Assembly (NCBI GenBank): GCA_019454045.1
Contig: SKCR01001829.1
Coordinates: forward strand, 1 to 64,000
DNA length: 64,000 nt
Source of the DNA: Zanthoxylum bungeanum
Lineage: Eukaryota > Streptophyta > Magnoliopsida > Sapindales > Rutaceae
Reading direction: 5' to 3'
Shown one piece after another: positions 21,371 to 32,251 of the stretch. The position numbers and the translations under genes are program-made. Numbering within the stretch: position 1 is the first letter of the stretch; every line of letters begins with the position of its first letter. The notes under the pieces were generated by a model. That model was not told where the DNA came from. It did not search any database and saw nothing but the letters and a program-made list of their open reading frames with translations.

Positions 21371-23310
21371 TTTTAGACAATTATGACCCATAGCGTCACT
21401 ATTTGTAAAAGACATTATGGTTTTTGTACCAATTAATTATGTAGCAATGGAAATTGCATTTTATCATTTTGTAATTTGATTACTTAAATATATAAATGAT
21501 AAAAGTCTTTATGATTAGTTCCGGATTATAAGATATGAGACAATATCAATCCATAAAGGTTTAATCATTAAATATCCCTAGTCGTAGTATTATCGAGACT
21601 GGACATCGATAATACGGAATAGACTAGTATTGCACTTGTGCGTGTTATGGAAGCGTAACGGCATAGTTCTCATATATTTAAGTATTGGATACTTATGCAA
21701 GTGTGATAGGAGGTTGTGTTTACCGATGGTACGGAAATAGCTTCGCTCTGGATAGACCCCGCGGAATCCCATTGGTAGTATGACTATGTGTCTATGGGAG
21801 TCTGCATCAGGGTAGGTGTATTTGGTCTTAACCTGAGACTTACATCGCTTGTACTTGCGACAATCAATACGCTTTGGTTTTGGTCGTCCAGGACTTTAAC
21901 AGGTTCTGTGTACGCCTCTTATTAGTTTATTGAGAATCGTAGTGTATAGGGTGTGATGTCAAGATGGAAGTATCACCTCAGTCATATTGAGATGATGATC
22001 ACGCAGGGATACATAGCTGGTACTCTAAATGGTTGCAAGCATCAGGATAATATGACAAGGTCATGATTATCTAAATAAAGAGACAAGTTACTTGTAATCT
22101 GATATATGCTTCGTACGGGGCAGACATTATTTCAGCCACAGGCCTTGCATGTGACATCTGATACTAGATCGCAATACGCAATACAACGTATACTACGCCT
22201 GATATAGATTATATATATTCCATTAAGAATATTTCTGGAGAATTGGGTAGGCACGGTGCTTTGCTAGAAGCCAATCATGTCTCGTAAATCGGTAAAAAAA
22301 ATGTAGTACGAGGTACGTACATGTTTGGATAGTCCGACGACCGGATTTACTGCCAACATATCCAGGGATCTCATGGGTCGCTTCCCGAAGATTTACCGAT
22401 GACGAATGATTCGAACTTAAATAATCTGGGATTAATTACAGAGAGATTTTATCTGGGATAAAATACTATTTGAAGAGAGAGAACGATTAATTTGGAATTA
22501 ATCGATAAAATAATATATTTGATATATTAAACGAAATTAGATTTCGACGCGGAATTAAAATTGGATTTTAATTCGGGCTAACGAATTGATTTAGTATTAA
22601 TTCATGAGCAACGTGAGTAGTAATTTTGCTAGGCATAATTATTTAATTAAATTTGATTTAAATACGTCGTAACGGAAAATTCGTTAATTCGGAATTAACG
22701 AACCAGAGCCCGGAATGTGTTTGCGAGGCCACTTCGATTTTGAATCAAGTGTGGCCACAAGTCACATCGCTCGTCACATCGCAGTCACTTTAGTGATGGA
22801 TGTCAAGTTACATTTTGGTGATTGACAACCAGTCACTATTCATGATGTTGGTGGTTGTGGGCAATTAATGCCATTTTACCTCCAAAATTGGCTTTTGACT
22901 TTGGAAAGTGATATACCAAATTTGGGTGAGATTTTTTTTTTGTTTTTAGAAAACAAAAATACCAAAACTTGAAACTCTCTCTCTCCCTCTTGCTCTAAAA
23001 ACCGTGAGCCTCCTTGAAGAAGAAGAAGAATTGTTTTCTTTTCTTCACTTACTAGCGCACTTAAAGAATCATTCAAGGTGTTAGGGAAACCCACCTTTGA
23101 GCTTGGAATCAACACAAAGCTTGGAGCTTGGATTCAACTCTTCAATAAAAATTGGGACCTTGGCCGTGACTTCTACAAGGACAAGGAGAAAATTTGTGTT
23201 GTCAACACTTCCATAATCTGCTCATTGTAAGTATTATTCTGCCATACTTCTTTATTGTATTCCAATGTTTTTATGCTTGAATGATCTTGGGATCACTTTA
23301 GATACCAACA
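21371..23310 (+). mobile_element. Cop1-c 3' LTR
   Basis: About 1,940 bp. The start reads TTTTAGACAA where other copies have TGTTGGACAA, so the terminus has mutated; the end is ATACCAACA. It carries the palindrome array (22421-22705) and GTAAGTAT (23227-23234). More diverged from the other Cop1 LTRs than those are from one another, in keeping with an older insertion. Its right flank is reversed LL1 LTR sequence. Confidence 0.88.
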
Positions 23311-23319
23311 GCCAGACAA

Positions 23320-23545
23320 TAGGACACAGAAGTCGGCGACGCTGTCCAGGCTTGTGGCCTAGTCGGAAGTACTGAGTAGCCCGCTGGGGACTAAACCGGA
23401 GAAATAAAATGGAGTCGTCACCCAGTGTGAATTGGGAAATGATTTAAGGCCGCACTCACCCCTGGCAAGGGAAGACCTCAAACTGTTGGGTTCAGAATGG
23501 TCCCTTACTTATGTCACTTGTAATGGATAGATTCATGCAATAATA
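23320..23545 (-). mobile_element. Reversed LL1 LTR fragment, left piece
   Basis: Reverse complement of the end of the LL1 LTR: the text from GACACAGAAGTCGGCGACGC through CCACTTG matches 4640-4850 and 20300-20515 backwards. Interrupted at about 23545 by Gyp1 and resumed at 26076. Confidence 0.8.
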
Positions 23546-25509
23546 TTAAAGAAGGAGGTGACATGGGAATGGACTGATGTGTGCAGAGAAGCCTTTGAAA
23601 GCTTAAACGAAGCGATGATAGAAGACCTAGTTCTCATTCTCCCGGAGATGGCCAAACCATTTGAAGTTCAGACGGATGCTTCAGACTTTGCACTTGGAGG
23701 GGTGTTGTTTCAGGAAGGTCACCCTATTGCCTATGAGAGTCGTAAGCTTTCCGAAACAGAACAACGATATACAGCGCAGGAAAAGTAACTATTAGCAGTG
23801 ATACATTATCTGCGGATGTGGAGACATTACCTTCACGGGTCGAGATTTGTGGTGAAGACAGATAACTCCGCAGTCAGTTATTTCCTCACTCAACCAAAGC
23901 TTACTTCGAAACAGGCTCGATGGCAGGAGTTTTTAGCAGAATTCGACTTTCATTTTAAGCATAAAGCAGGATGTGTGAATCAGGTGGCAGATGCTTTGAG
24001 TCGAAAGTCAGAACTTAGTCATTTGAAGGCGTTGGCTAACATGTCTTTCAGCACCATCCATACACCTATCAGAGAACTCATCCGAAACAACCCGGATGGC
24101 AGGCCCATAAATTATCATGACATTCCTTTATGAGAATCTTCTGGAGAGAGAACTCATGCATGATTAAAACAAGGATACTATTGGCCTCAGATGCGGGATG
24201 ATGTGACAGAGTACACTAAGACATGCCTCATTTGTCAGCAGGATAAAGTAGAGAAGTTGAAGACCCATGGATTATTGGAACCATTGAGTGTCCCCAACAG
24301 GCCATGGGAGAGCGTCTCCCTTGACTTCATAACCAACCTTCCAAAAATTGGTGAACTAACCAACATATTGGTAATTGTTGATAGGTTCTCCAAATATGCA
24401 ACATTCATACCAGCACCTAAGTACTGCAAGGCGGAAGACACTATAAATTATTCTTCAAACACGTGGTAAAGTATTGGGGCGTGCCTAGACAAATTGTGAG
24501 TGATCGAGATCAGAGATTTGCGGGAACTTTCTGGTCCGAACTCTTCAAACTACTGGGTTCTCAACTAAACATGTCAATAAGTTACCACCCCGAGACTGAT
24601 GGACAGACATAGATATTCAATGGGATGCTGGAGGAGTACTTACGCCACTTCGTTAATGCCAACCAGAGAAATTGGGTACAACTTCTTGATGTTGCCTAAT
24701 TTTGCTTCAACTCTCAAAAGAGCTCCGCCACCAACAAAACACCTTTTGAAATTGTGATGGGTCAGCAGCCTCTACTCCCACACACAGTGACAGAGTATTC
24801 TGGGAAAAGCCCACGAGCTTTCAACTTCACTAAGGAATGGAGAACCAATACAGAAATTGCTCGAGCTTTTTTGGAGAAGGCTTCCGCGAGGATGAAGAAG
24901 TGGGCAGATCAGCATAGAAGACCCTTAGAATTCCGACCTGGAGATTTGGTGTTGATCAAGTTAAATCCAGAAAAAATGCGGTTCAGAGGGAACAGAGACA
25001 AGAGATTGGTGAGGAAATATGAAGGGCCAGTTGCCGTTCTTAAGAAGGTGGGAAAAGCTTCATACAAAGTCGAGACTCCAGCGTGGATGAAGATGCACCC
25101 AGTTTTTCATGTCAGCTGGTTGAGACCTTTTCATGAAGACAATAATGATGCAACTCGCAACCAACTACGAAGACCAGAGATTGAAGAACCAACGAGGAAG
25201 AGAACCACGAGGGAAGTTGAAGAGATTTTGGCATAAAGGGAGGCGACCGGAGACCAACGACAAGGAAAAGAGTTCCTAGTGAGGTGGAGAGACCTGGGAG
25301 ATGAAGAGACAAGTTGGGAGAGAGTCGAAGACCTGCAGCAGTTTACACAGAAGATTGAAGACTTTACAACCCTTCAGCGTCAAGACAAGAAAGTCGAAGA
25401 CCTGCACCAATTGAAGCAGCAGAGTGAAGAGTTTCAAGCCTACCAGCACCGAGGTGAAGAGCAGAGGAGGAGCAGTTCAGATGTGTCAACGAGGACGTCG
25501 ACAGATTAA
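23546..25509 (+). pseudogene. Gyp1: Ty3/Gypsy chromovirus pol remnant (RNase H, integrase, chromodomain)
   Basis: Order of domains is RNase H, integrase, then a chromodomain at the C-terminus, as in plant chromoviruses. RNase H: TDASDFALGGVL and QEFLAEFDFHFKHK. Integrase: the zinc-finger pair in KTCLICQQDK, LDFITNLPK, VSDRDQRF and EEYLRHF keep the acidic catalytic residues; GPY/F-like KYEGPV; MHPVFHVSWLRPF. Chromodomain-like FLVRWRDLGDEETSWERVEDL lies near 25270-25330, followed by a charged tail. Breaks: stops near 23786, 24131, 24611, 24697 and 25234, a frameshift near 24440, and loss of the segment before YYWPQM. The RT, protease and gag parts and the 5' LTR are absent. Confidence 0.92.
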
Positions 25510-25520
25510 GTGGAGGATGA
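25510..25520 (+). promoter_or_regulatory. Polypurine tract of Gyp1
   Basis: GTGGAGGATGA immediately before TGTAACG, just after the pol stop at 25507-25509. Confidence 0.75.
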
Positions 25521-26075
25521 TGTAACGCACCTACACTCCAAGCTTGTCCAGGGCCATTGACTTGCCCATGGCCGCTTGCGTGTGGTGCTATTGTGTACTT
25601 TGTATTTATTCTTATTTTATTTTATTTTCTTTTTTAGGGGGTGTGACAACTCAAATATCATGTGTGTTTCCTAGTGACACTTGTTCAATGTCTTTAAAAC
25701 CTCTTTAGGGGGGTGACCCGGGCACCTTAGAAGGGCCTTGGCCACCAGCATACTAGGGGCTTTAGCTGTGTACTCCCTCGCCCTTAGTTGGCTTGCTTAA
25801 TGAAACATGCTTCCTTTTGATTTCCAATTGCTATGTCCGAATGTGTTGCTTGAATGTGTATCCCATATGTCTTGCACGTGTTTCATTATCTCATGCCTTG
25901 TGGATGTGTGCTTATCGATGTATGCTTTACTTTGTTGCCTAATAATGTTCCATTCTATAGATGGCTAACCATGGGTACGACCTTGCAGGGTCGATTCTAG
26001 GCTGACTTGTTAGGCACAACGCTAACAAGTGCCGCACGGACCCAACTTGGGGACACCAAAGTTTGGCCCGTGACA
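25521..26075 (+). mobile_element. Gyp1 3' LTR
   Basis: About 555 bp from TGTAACGCACC to CCCGTGACA. Ends are near inverted (TGTAACG/CGTGACA). The left end is fixed by the PPT; the right end by resumption of reversed LL1 LTR similarity. Short LTRs fit a chromovirus. Confidence 0.75.
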
Positions 26076-26512
26076 ATAAGCATAGATTTAAATAACAAAA
26101 TGAAACAAGTGCTTGAAAGTCTCTCAATCGATACGTGGAGTTGTATCCCAAGTACAGACTGCACTACCGTCCATTCGGATTCGGCTACGGAATTTACATA
26201 TGGGTTTCCATCCGATATACCGCAAGAGATAGCACACAATCATCAACTCAATGTATGCATGGAATATGACAATGCATGTGATGAAACAATAATAAATAAC
26301 AAAAATGATAAATAGTAAGCTAAATGCGAAATATCAAGGAAAATAAATAACTGAAAATAAATGCGAAATAGTAAAGTAATGTGACCAATAGTTTGGCCAT
26401 TTTTTAATGTAGGACTTCGCATGCTCGATTGGACGTATTCCACGTCCAACCAAGCATGTCGTGTCCGTGATAACAAAGTAAAATATAACAAATGGGGCCC
26501 TCAGGTCTTACG
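26076..26512 (-). mobile_element. Reversed LL1 LTR fragment, right piece
   Basis: Reverse complement of the first part of the 4061-4380 / 18693-18950 region: AGTTGTATCCCAAGTACAGA and ACCGTCCATTCGGATTCGGC match backwards. It ends at CCCTCAGGTCTTACG, the same point where the 4061 fragment begins, and Gyp2 starts directly after it. Confidence 0.75.
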
Positions 26513-27064
26513 TGACATGATCCAAGGTACAACATTTCACATGAATGCAGTCATCCAGGAACATTAGAGCCTTTGCAATTGCCAATAGGCCCAATCACAC
26601 GCCAAAGAGCTAAGAAAATCACAGACGCAATAGTGGGGCCAGAGTTTGCATATAATAGATGCATTCATTCTTCTAGTTTTTACTTTCCTTATGAGATTGA
26701 TTATGATTCTAATTCTTTAACTCCTATTGATTTATTATATTTGATTGTTATTAAACTTGGGAGTATGAATAATAAGGGAAAGGCATAGTTGGTGAGAATA
26801 ATAGGTTTCCAACGCATTATGTTTGACCCCGACAATTGGGTGTGGCTTTATATGCAAGAGGAAAAGATACAAGCATAAAGAAAATCCAAGTTGCAACAAA
26901 GAGGAGATGGTCCATTTCAAGTCCTGGAGCGGATCAACGACAATACTTACAAGCTTGATCTTTCTGGTGAGTTTGGCGTTCCTGCAATGTTTAATGTTTC
27001 TGACTTATTTTATTTTTAATGCAGGTACAGATTCGAGGTCGAATCCTTTTCAAAATGAGGGGAA
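26513..27064 (+). pseudogene. Gyp2 upstream partial unit: LTR start fused to integrase end
   Basis: Begins with an LTR start (TGACATGATCC) and keeps about 128 bp of LTR. It then jumps to integrase C-terminal text: EFAYNRCIHSSSFYFPYEI, the WVWLYMQEEK motif and GDGPFQVLERINDNTYKLDL with a typical FNVSDL ending near 27005. Stops break the frame. The same fusion occurs at 29886-30389, so it was duplicated with its neighbour. The end (TDSRSNPF, then a purine tract) leads into the LTR at 27065. Confidence 0.8.
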
Positions 27065-27737
27065 TGACATGATCCAGGCCACACATTGAGCATCAGAGGA
27101 CATGACCAATAACACAAGGGATCCATTGCAATTAACAGAAGAGCCAATCACAAGATAGAAAGCAAAAAGAATCAGAAAAGCAATGGCGGGATTAGTTCAG
27201 ATTTTTATGGCCGACTGCAACAAACAAATAGAGACGCATGTGGGCTTTGATGGAAATGGACCAAAGCCATTTCACTTGGCCTAAATAAGTTTAGAATAAA
27301 GCTTCTTAGGCATCAGAAGACTTAAAGACTTGGTATTTTTGTAATTTCATATTTAGGGGCATTGTTGTCTTTATGTCTTTAGGGTTTCTTTTGTATCACT
27401 ATTTAAGCTTTATTTCTTTTTCATTTTGAGACAATGAACGAAATTTGTAAAACTCAAAAGCTTAAACCTTTGGCTATGGCCGAATTCTTGTAAGGGAGGG
27501 ATTCCCCTTTTCAAGTTTGAATCGACTTATCTAAGTTTGGTAAATTTAGCGGTGTCTCCATTACTAGCAAAACACTACAAGGATTCATCTTAAAGGTTCT
27601 CAAGGGCAAGTTCTTTGTGGGTCTTCTTTGTGGCCTTGGAAGGGTTTTGTTCCTACAAAATCAAATTCACGGTTCTTGGGGTTCTGTCCATTGCTTGAGG
27701 TTTGCTTGGATTTCGAATCCAAATGGGTTTTTTGTCA
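27065..27737 (+). mobile_element. Gyp2 left LTR
   Basis: A 673 bp LTR from TGACATGATCC to TTTTGTCA (inverted ends TGACA/TGTCA), followed after two bases by a primer-binding site. It matches 30390-31063. A PPT-like GAGGGGAA precedes it. Confidence 0.85.
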
Positions 27738-27739
27738 TT

Positions 27740-27751
27740 TGGTATCAGAGC
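27740..27751 (+). promoter_or_regulatory. Gyp2 primer-binding site
   Basis: TGGTATCAGAGC, exact complement of the plant initiator-Met tRNA 3' end, two bases after the LTR. Confidence 0.9.
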
Positions 27752-28039
27752 TCAGAGTTCCAAGGTCTGATTTTTCCTATCTTTTCTTTTTGTTTGATTC
27801 TGTTTTTATTTTCGTTCTTGTTATTTTCGTTTCAGTTCTTGTTGGATCTTGTTTCTGTTTTCGTTTTGTTTATTTCTGGATATGATTTTGTTATGTTTTG
27901 CATATCAGTTCATCTTTTATCATTTTCCAGTTCTGGGTTTTTGTTCAGTTCTTCATATCAGTTCGTCATATACTTTCTGTTATTTAGCATATGTTGAAGA
28001 AATAAACACGTTCTTTGGCGGCTGTGTGATTTGTTTCTA
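27752..28039 (+). other. Gyp2 leader, T-rich
   Basis: Very T-rich stretch. Long open frames (such as 27617-27997) come from the low density of stop codons and encode only Phe/Leu/Ser-rich text; I do not call them genes. Confidence 0.5.
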
Positions 28040-28525
28040 AAACCCTACTGAAGTTTGAAATCTGACTCTGAATTCAGACCCTGAAACTTAGCCTTTGAAT
28101 TCAGACCCTGAAATCAGACTCTGAAATCAGACTCTAAAAACTTAGCCTTTGAAATCTGACTCTGAATTTAGACCCTGAAACTCAACCTCTGAAATCAGAC
28201 TCTAAAAACTTAGCCCTGAAATCAGACCCTGAAGATTAGCCTCTGAAATCAGACTATGAAATCAGACCCTGAAAAGTAACCTCTGAAATTAGACCCTGAC
28301 CAGTAGCCTCTGAAATCAGACTTTGACATCAGACTCTGAAATCAGACCCTGAAACTTAGACTCTGAAATCAGACCCTGAAACTTAGACTATGAAATCTGA
28401 CCTTGACCAGTAGCCTTTGAAACCAGACCCTGAAATCAGACCATGATCAGACTCTAAAATAAGGCCCTGAAAACCAGCCTCTGAAATTAGAACCTAAATC
28501 AGCCTCTGAAATCAGAACCACAGTA
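28040..28525 (+). repeat. CTGAAATCAGAC minisatellite in Gyp2 leader
   Basis: More than twenty imperfect units of about 20-22 bp combining CTCTGAAATCAGAC, CCTGAAACTTAG and CCTGACCAGTAG. Frequent stops exclude coding. It lies between the primer site and the gag-like frame. Confidence 0.85.
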
Positions 28526-29117
28526 TCAACATCTGACGTTATAAAAAAAAATGACTTGAGTGATAGTGATCACTTGAGGGAAAAAAATAGAGTAAAAAAG
28601 TGAAATTTTTTGGTTGAATTTAGTTTGTTCCATATTATCATTTTGGTGTCCGTGAACGGTATTCCATCAAAATTTCTATAGAGGTGCCAAATTTTCTCCC
28701 GAAATTGCATACGACCGTGAATTTGCATGCTTATTTTTTTTACATTGTGCTAATTGTTTATTTCCTTATTCCAAATACTATAGTTTAAGTATTATTGATT
28801 GAGTCTTCATCATTGCTATTCCTGTTTTCATTTTGTTTCCACTTGTCCCATATATATTATTAGATCTTTCTGTTTCATGCTAGCTTGAGGACTACACTTG
28901 ATTTTGTATTCTTGGATTGAGTGTGATTTACATTTGAATTGAGGAAGAACTCAATAGTGGTAAAAGGCAGTGATTGTGAGCACAGTATCGGGTAAAAGCC
29001 AATAGAGTGCAAACACGAGTGGAGTGATATCATTCGAGTGTAAACACGTGAGATTGTGAGGATTTACATATTTGCGTTACTTTGTTGTTATTTCTAATTT
29101 GTTTGTTTAGTGTTGAG
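28526..29117 (+). other. Gyp2 leader, no gene seen
   Basis: AT-rich, non-repetitive, leading to the ATG at 29118. Repeated GAGTG(C/T)AAACACG phrases occur at 29005-29050. Nothing else recognised. Confidence 0.45.
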
Positions 29118-29766
29118 ATGGCAGGTCCAAGTTTAACCATTGAAGATAAGATCGAGGTTTTGGATACTTTCAAAAGTGATATCCAAGCTATTATGAGTGA
29201 TTATAGAAGATCTTATGAGAAATGGAAAGACTTGGAAGGTACCTAAATATGTAGTGAATGAAGAGAGTACTCAACAACCAAAAGTTATTGAAGTTGTGTG
29301 TAATGAAGTGAGAAACATTTGTGATGTTGAGTGTATAGTGAGTGAAAGTACTTGTGAGGTTGTGGGAGCTATTATTGTAAGCACATGTGATGTTGAGTGC
29401 ATAGCGACTGAAAACACTTGTGAGGTCGTGAGTAATATGAGTGTAAACACTTGTGATGTTGATTGCATAGTGAATGAAAACACTTGTGAGGCCTTGAATG
29501 TTGTGAATTGTGTTATAAGTGACATGGTGAGTGAAAATTCTTGTGAGACCGTGAGCATTGATGGAGTAAACACTTGTGAAGTAGTGTGCTTTGAGGTTGA
29601 AAAACATAGTGAAACTGAGCATGTGTGTGAGGAGGTCTTTGCAAGTATGGTTGAGATAGTGGCCATGAGTGATGATGAAGCTGTGAGAGCTGGTGAAAAG
29701 AAATTAGATGTGGTAGTGAAGTTTTTCCATAACATTTTCTCTATTGTTTATGCTTTTTCATCATAG
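29118..29766 (+). pseudogene. Gyp2 gag-like frame with Cys repeats (frameshifted)
   Basis: ATG at 29118 opens MAGPSLTIEDKIEVLDTFKS and stops near 29246. A second frame (29197-29766) continues one base out of phase and encodes repeats of about 22 residues: TCEVV alternating with TCDVEC or TCDVDC, then TCEAL, SCETV and TCEVV. An early indel explains the split. Position after the leader suggests gag or a gag-linked region, but no zinc knuckle or capsid motif was recognised. The repeats could be a structural or metal-binding region; this is speculative. Confidence 0.5.
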
Positions 29767-30389
29767 GTACAAATGGTCAAGTATGATTCTTTTATATTTC
29801 AATATCATCGTCCAATTGATTTTGTCATAACTATCTATGATCCGGGTTCTGATTCGAGGACGAATCCATTTCAAGAGAGAGAGAATGACATGATCCAAGG
29901 GACAACATTTGACAACCAATCACATGCCAAATAGCTAAGAAAATCACAGACGCAATAGCGGGGCCATAGTTTGCATATAATAGATGCATTCGTTCTTCTA
30001 GTTTTTACTTGCCTTATGAGATTGATTATGATTCTAATTCCTTAACTTCTATGGATTTATTATCTTTGATTGTTATTAAGCTTGGGAGTATGAATAATAA
30101 GGGAAAGGCAGAGTTGGTGAGAATAATATGTTTCCAACACATTGTGTTTGACCCCGTCAATTGGGTGTGGCTTTATATGCAAGAGGAAAAGATACAAGCA
30201 TAACGAAGATCCAAGTTGCAAAAAAGAGGAGATGGTCCATTTCAAGTCCGGGAGCGGATAAACGACAATACTTACAAGCTTGATCTTCCTGGTGATGTTG
30301 GCGTTCCTGCAATGTTTAATGTTTCTGAATTATTTTATTTTTAATGCAGGTACAGATTCGAGGTCGAATCCTTTTCAAGAGGAGGGGAA
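29767..30389 (+). pseudogene. Gyp2 end-of-internal remnants and second LTR-integrase fusion
   Basis: 29830-29885 is an internal end (SDSRTNPFQ-like) with a purine tract, then an LTR start at 29886 with about 85 bp of LTR, then the same jump to integrase text as at 26641. The terminal frame reads DPLQLPEGPITRQKAKRIRKA after 30420, continuing into the LTR. It is the second copy of the duplicated unit. Confidence 0.75.
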
Positions 30390-31063
30390 TGACAAGATCC
30401 AGGCCACACATGGAGCATCAGAGGACATGGCCAATAAGACAAGGGATCCATTGCAATTACCAGAAGGGCCAATCACAAGACAGAAGGCAAAAAGAATCAG
30501 AAAAGCAATGGCGGGATTAGTTCAGAGTTTTATGGTCGACTGCAACAAACAAATAGAGACGCATGTGGGCTTGGATGGAAATGGCCCAAATCCATTTCAC
30601 TTGGCCCAAATAAGTTTAGAATAAAGGTTCCTAGGCATTTGAAGACTTAAAGACTTGGTATTTTTGTAATTTCATATTTAGGGGCATTGTTGTCTTTATG
30701 CCTTTAGGGTTTCTTTTGTATCACTATTTAAGCTTTCTTTCTTTTTTCATTTTGAGACAATGAACGAAATTTGTAAAACTAAAAAGCTTAAAGCTTTGGC
30801 TATGGCCGAATTCTTGTAAGGGAGGGATTCCCCTTTTCAAGTTTGAATCGACTTATCTAAGTTTGGCAAACTTAGTGGCGTCTCCATTGCTAGCAAAACA
30901 CTACAAGGATTCATCTTAAAGGTTCTCAAGGGCAAGTTCTTTGTGGGTCTTCTTTGTGGCATTGGAAGGGTTTTGTTCATACAAAATCAAATTCGCGGTT
31001 CTTAGGGTTCTGTCCATTGCTTGGGGTTTGCTTGGATTTTGAATCCAAGTGGGTTTCTTGTCA
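30390..31063 (+). mobile_element. Gyp2 right LTR
   Basis: A 674 bp LTR from TGACAAGATCC to CTTGTCA preceded by GAGGAGGGGAA. Matches 27065-27737 closely. The flanks (GGGAA and TGGGC) are not duplications, in keeping with recombination or tandem duplication rather than one clean insertion. Confidence 0.85.
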
Positions 31064-31305
31064 TGGGCAGTCTCCATAAGTGTCGGATGGTTGGCTCAGT
31101 CAAAAACACATTTTGCGGAAAAATATTTTTCGTAAAAGTTTTGCGACGTTTCCTTCATATTTATGTCGCTATTTGATATCGAATAAATAGGTTTAGGTGA
31201 AATATGAATAAATTATTCATATTAGATATCGAATAATTTATTCGATTAAATTACGATTTCGTCCGAACCGCGCTTCCGCCGTGCCCTTCGCCCAAAATCC
31301 CAACA
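31064..31305 (+). mobile_element. Cop2 5' LTR tail
   Basis: Sequence ending AATCCCAACA, four bases before a primer-binding site, hence the end of a 5' LTR. Its left part is cut where Gyp2 ends. I could not find its match downstream of 35632, so the full LTR length is not known. Confidence 0.6.
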
Positions 31306-31309
31306 AAAA

Positions 31310-31320
31310 TGGTATCAGAG
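31310..31320 (+). promoter_or_regulatory. Cop2 primer-binding site
   Basis: TGGTATCAGAG then A, matching the initiator-Met tRNA complement. Confidence 0.85.
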
Positions 31321-31670
31321 AAGGTCTGATGCTACATCCATTACATTATTCATGCTTGATATATAATATGTAATCCAATTTTAATATTTCCACATGCTTG
31401 TAATCTATATGTTTCTTGACTTTTCGATTCCACGCTAACGGGAAACGTAACAGAAATTTAATCGTTAAATTAAGTTATGTTTTTTATAGGTATAATTGAA
31501 TTGTTTAGAAAATGATTTAGATTAAAATTCTGCATTTGATGTGGAGTAATGCTTCCTTGAGGAAAATCCCCGCTTAAATAAGGCTATAAAGTAACATGTA
31601 TTGAATGCATGTTTCTTAGTCCGTCTTGTCAATACGGTTTAATGGGTTACTTTCTATGGCTGCATTCCGA

Positions 31671-31970
31671 GATCGTGCCAAAGCAGTGACGGCGTAGTTG
31701 ATAGAATTTTATTCATGCCGGTTGAATATCGATACTAGACAAATTCAAGTGAAAATGGAAATCCTGAACGTGCCAAAGCTGTCAGGACTACATCGGTAGC
31801 TTGAGTTTGTCATTGGTAAGTGAAGCCTTGATACGCCTCCTTGTGAACGTGCCAAAGCTGTTATAACGAGAAACAGTCAAGACCAAAATCAGGAGTCACT
31901 GGTGAGTGATTGACAATAAATTGTCTACCTAATGAATATACGTAGGTGAGATCATGCAAAAGCTGTTAGT
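31671..31970 (+). repeat. Fourfold GATCGTGCCAAAGCTGT motif in Cop2 leader
   Basis: GATCGTGCCAAAGCAGT (31671), GAACGTGCCAAAGCTGT (31766), GAACGTGCCAAAGCTGT (31845) and GATCATGCAAAAGCTGT (31949), spaced 95, 79 and 104 bp. Each follows a similar G-rich lead-in. Possibly regulatory or structural in the RNA leader. Confidence 0.65.
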
Positions 31971-32251
31971 CGAAACATATTCATGGGATCCTACTATCAC
32001 TATGGAATTCGATTTAATTAATGAATTCTCGTTCTCCGTTGGGGATTACGGTATTACGTAAAGTAGTGGGAGAGACTGCTGGGTTCAAAATCCATCACTA
32101 TAGTAGTGTGTAATTTTATGGAATTTGCTGCTTTTGTTTTCCTTTATTCTATATTGTTTATAGTATTATACTTCTAATCCACTACATAGCATATTACTTG
32201 AATATGTTTTATGACTTTACTTATGGTTGCGTATTTCTAGAATAGGATCTA

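Noticed and set aside
27617..27997. 126-codon hydrophobic frame, membrane-protein-like
   Set aside because: T-rich leader of Gyp2; Phe/Leu richness reflects base composition and the frame spans an LTR end and primer site.
29271..29735. Long Ser/Thr-rich minus-strand frame
   Set aside because: It is the antisense shadow of the Cys-repeat frame; repeats with period divisible by three keep several frames open.
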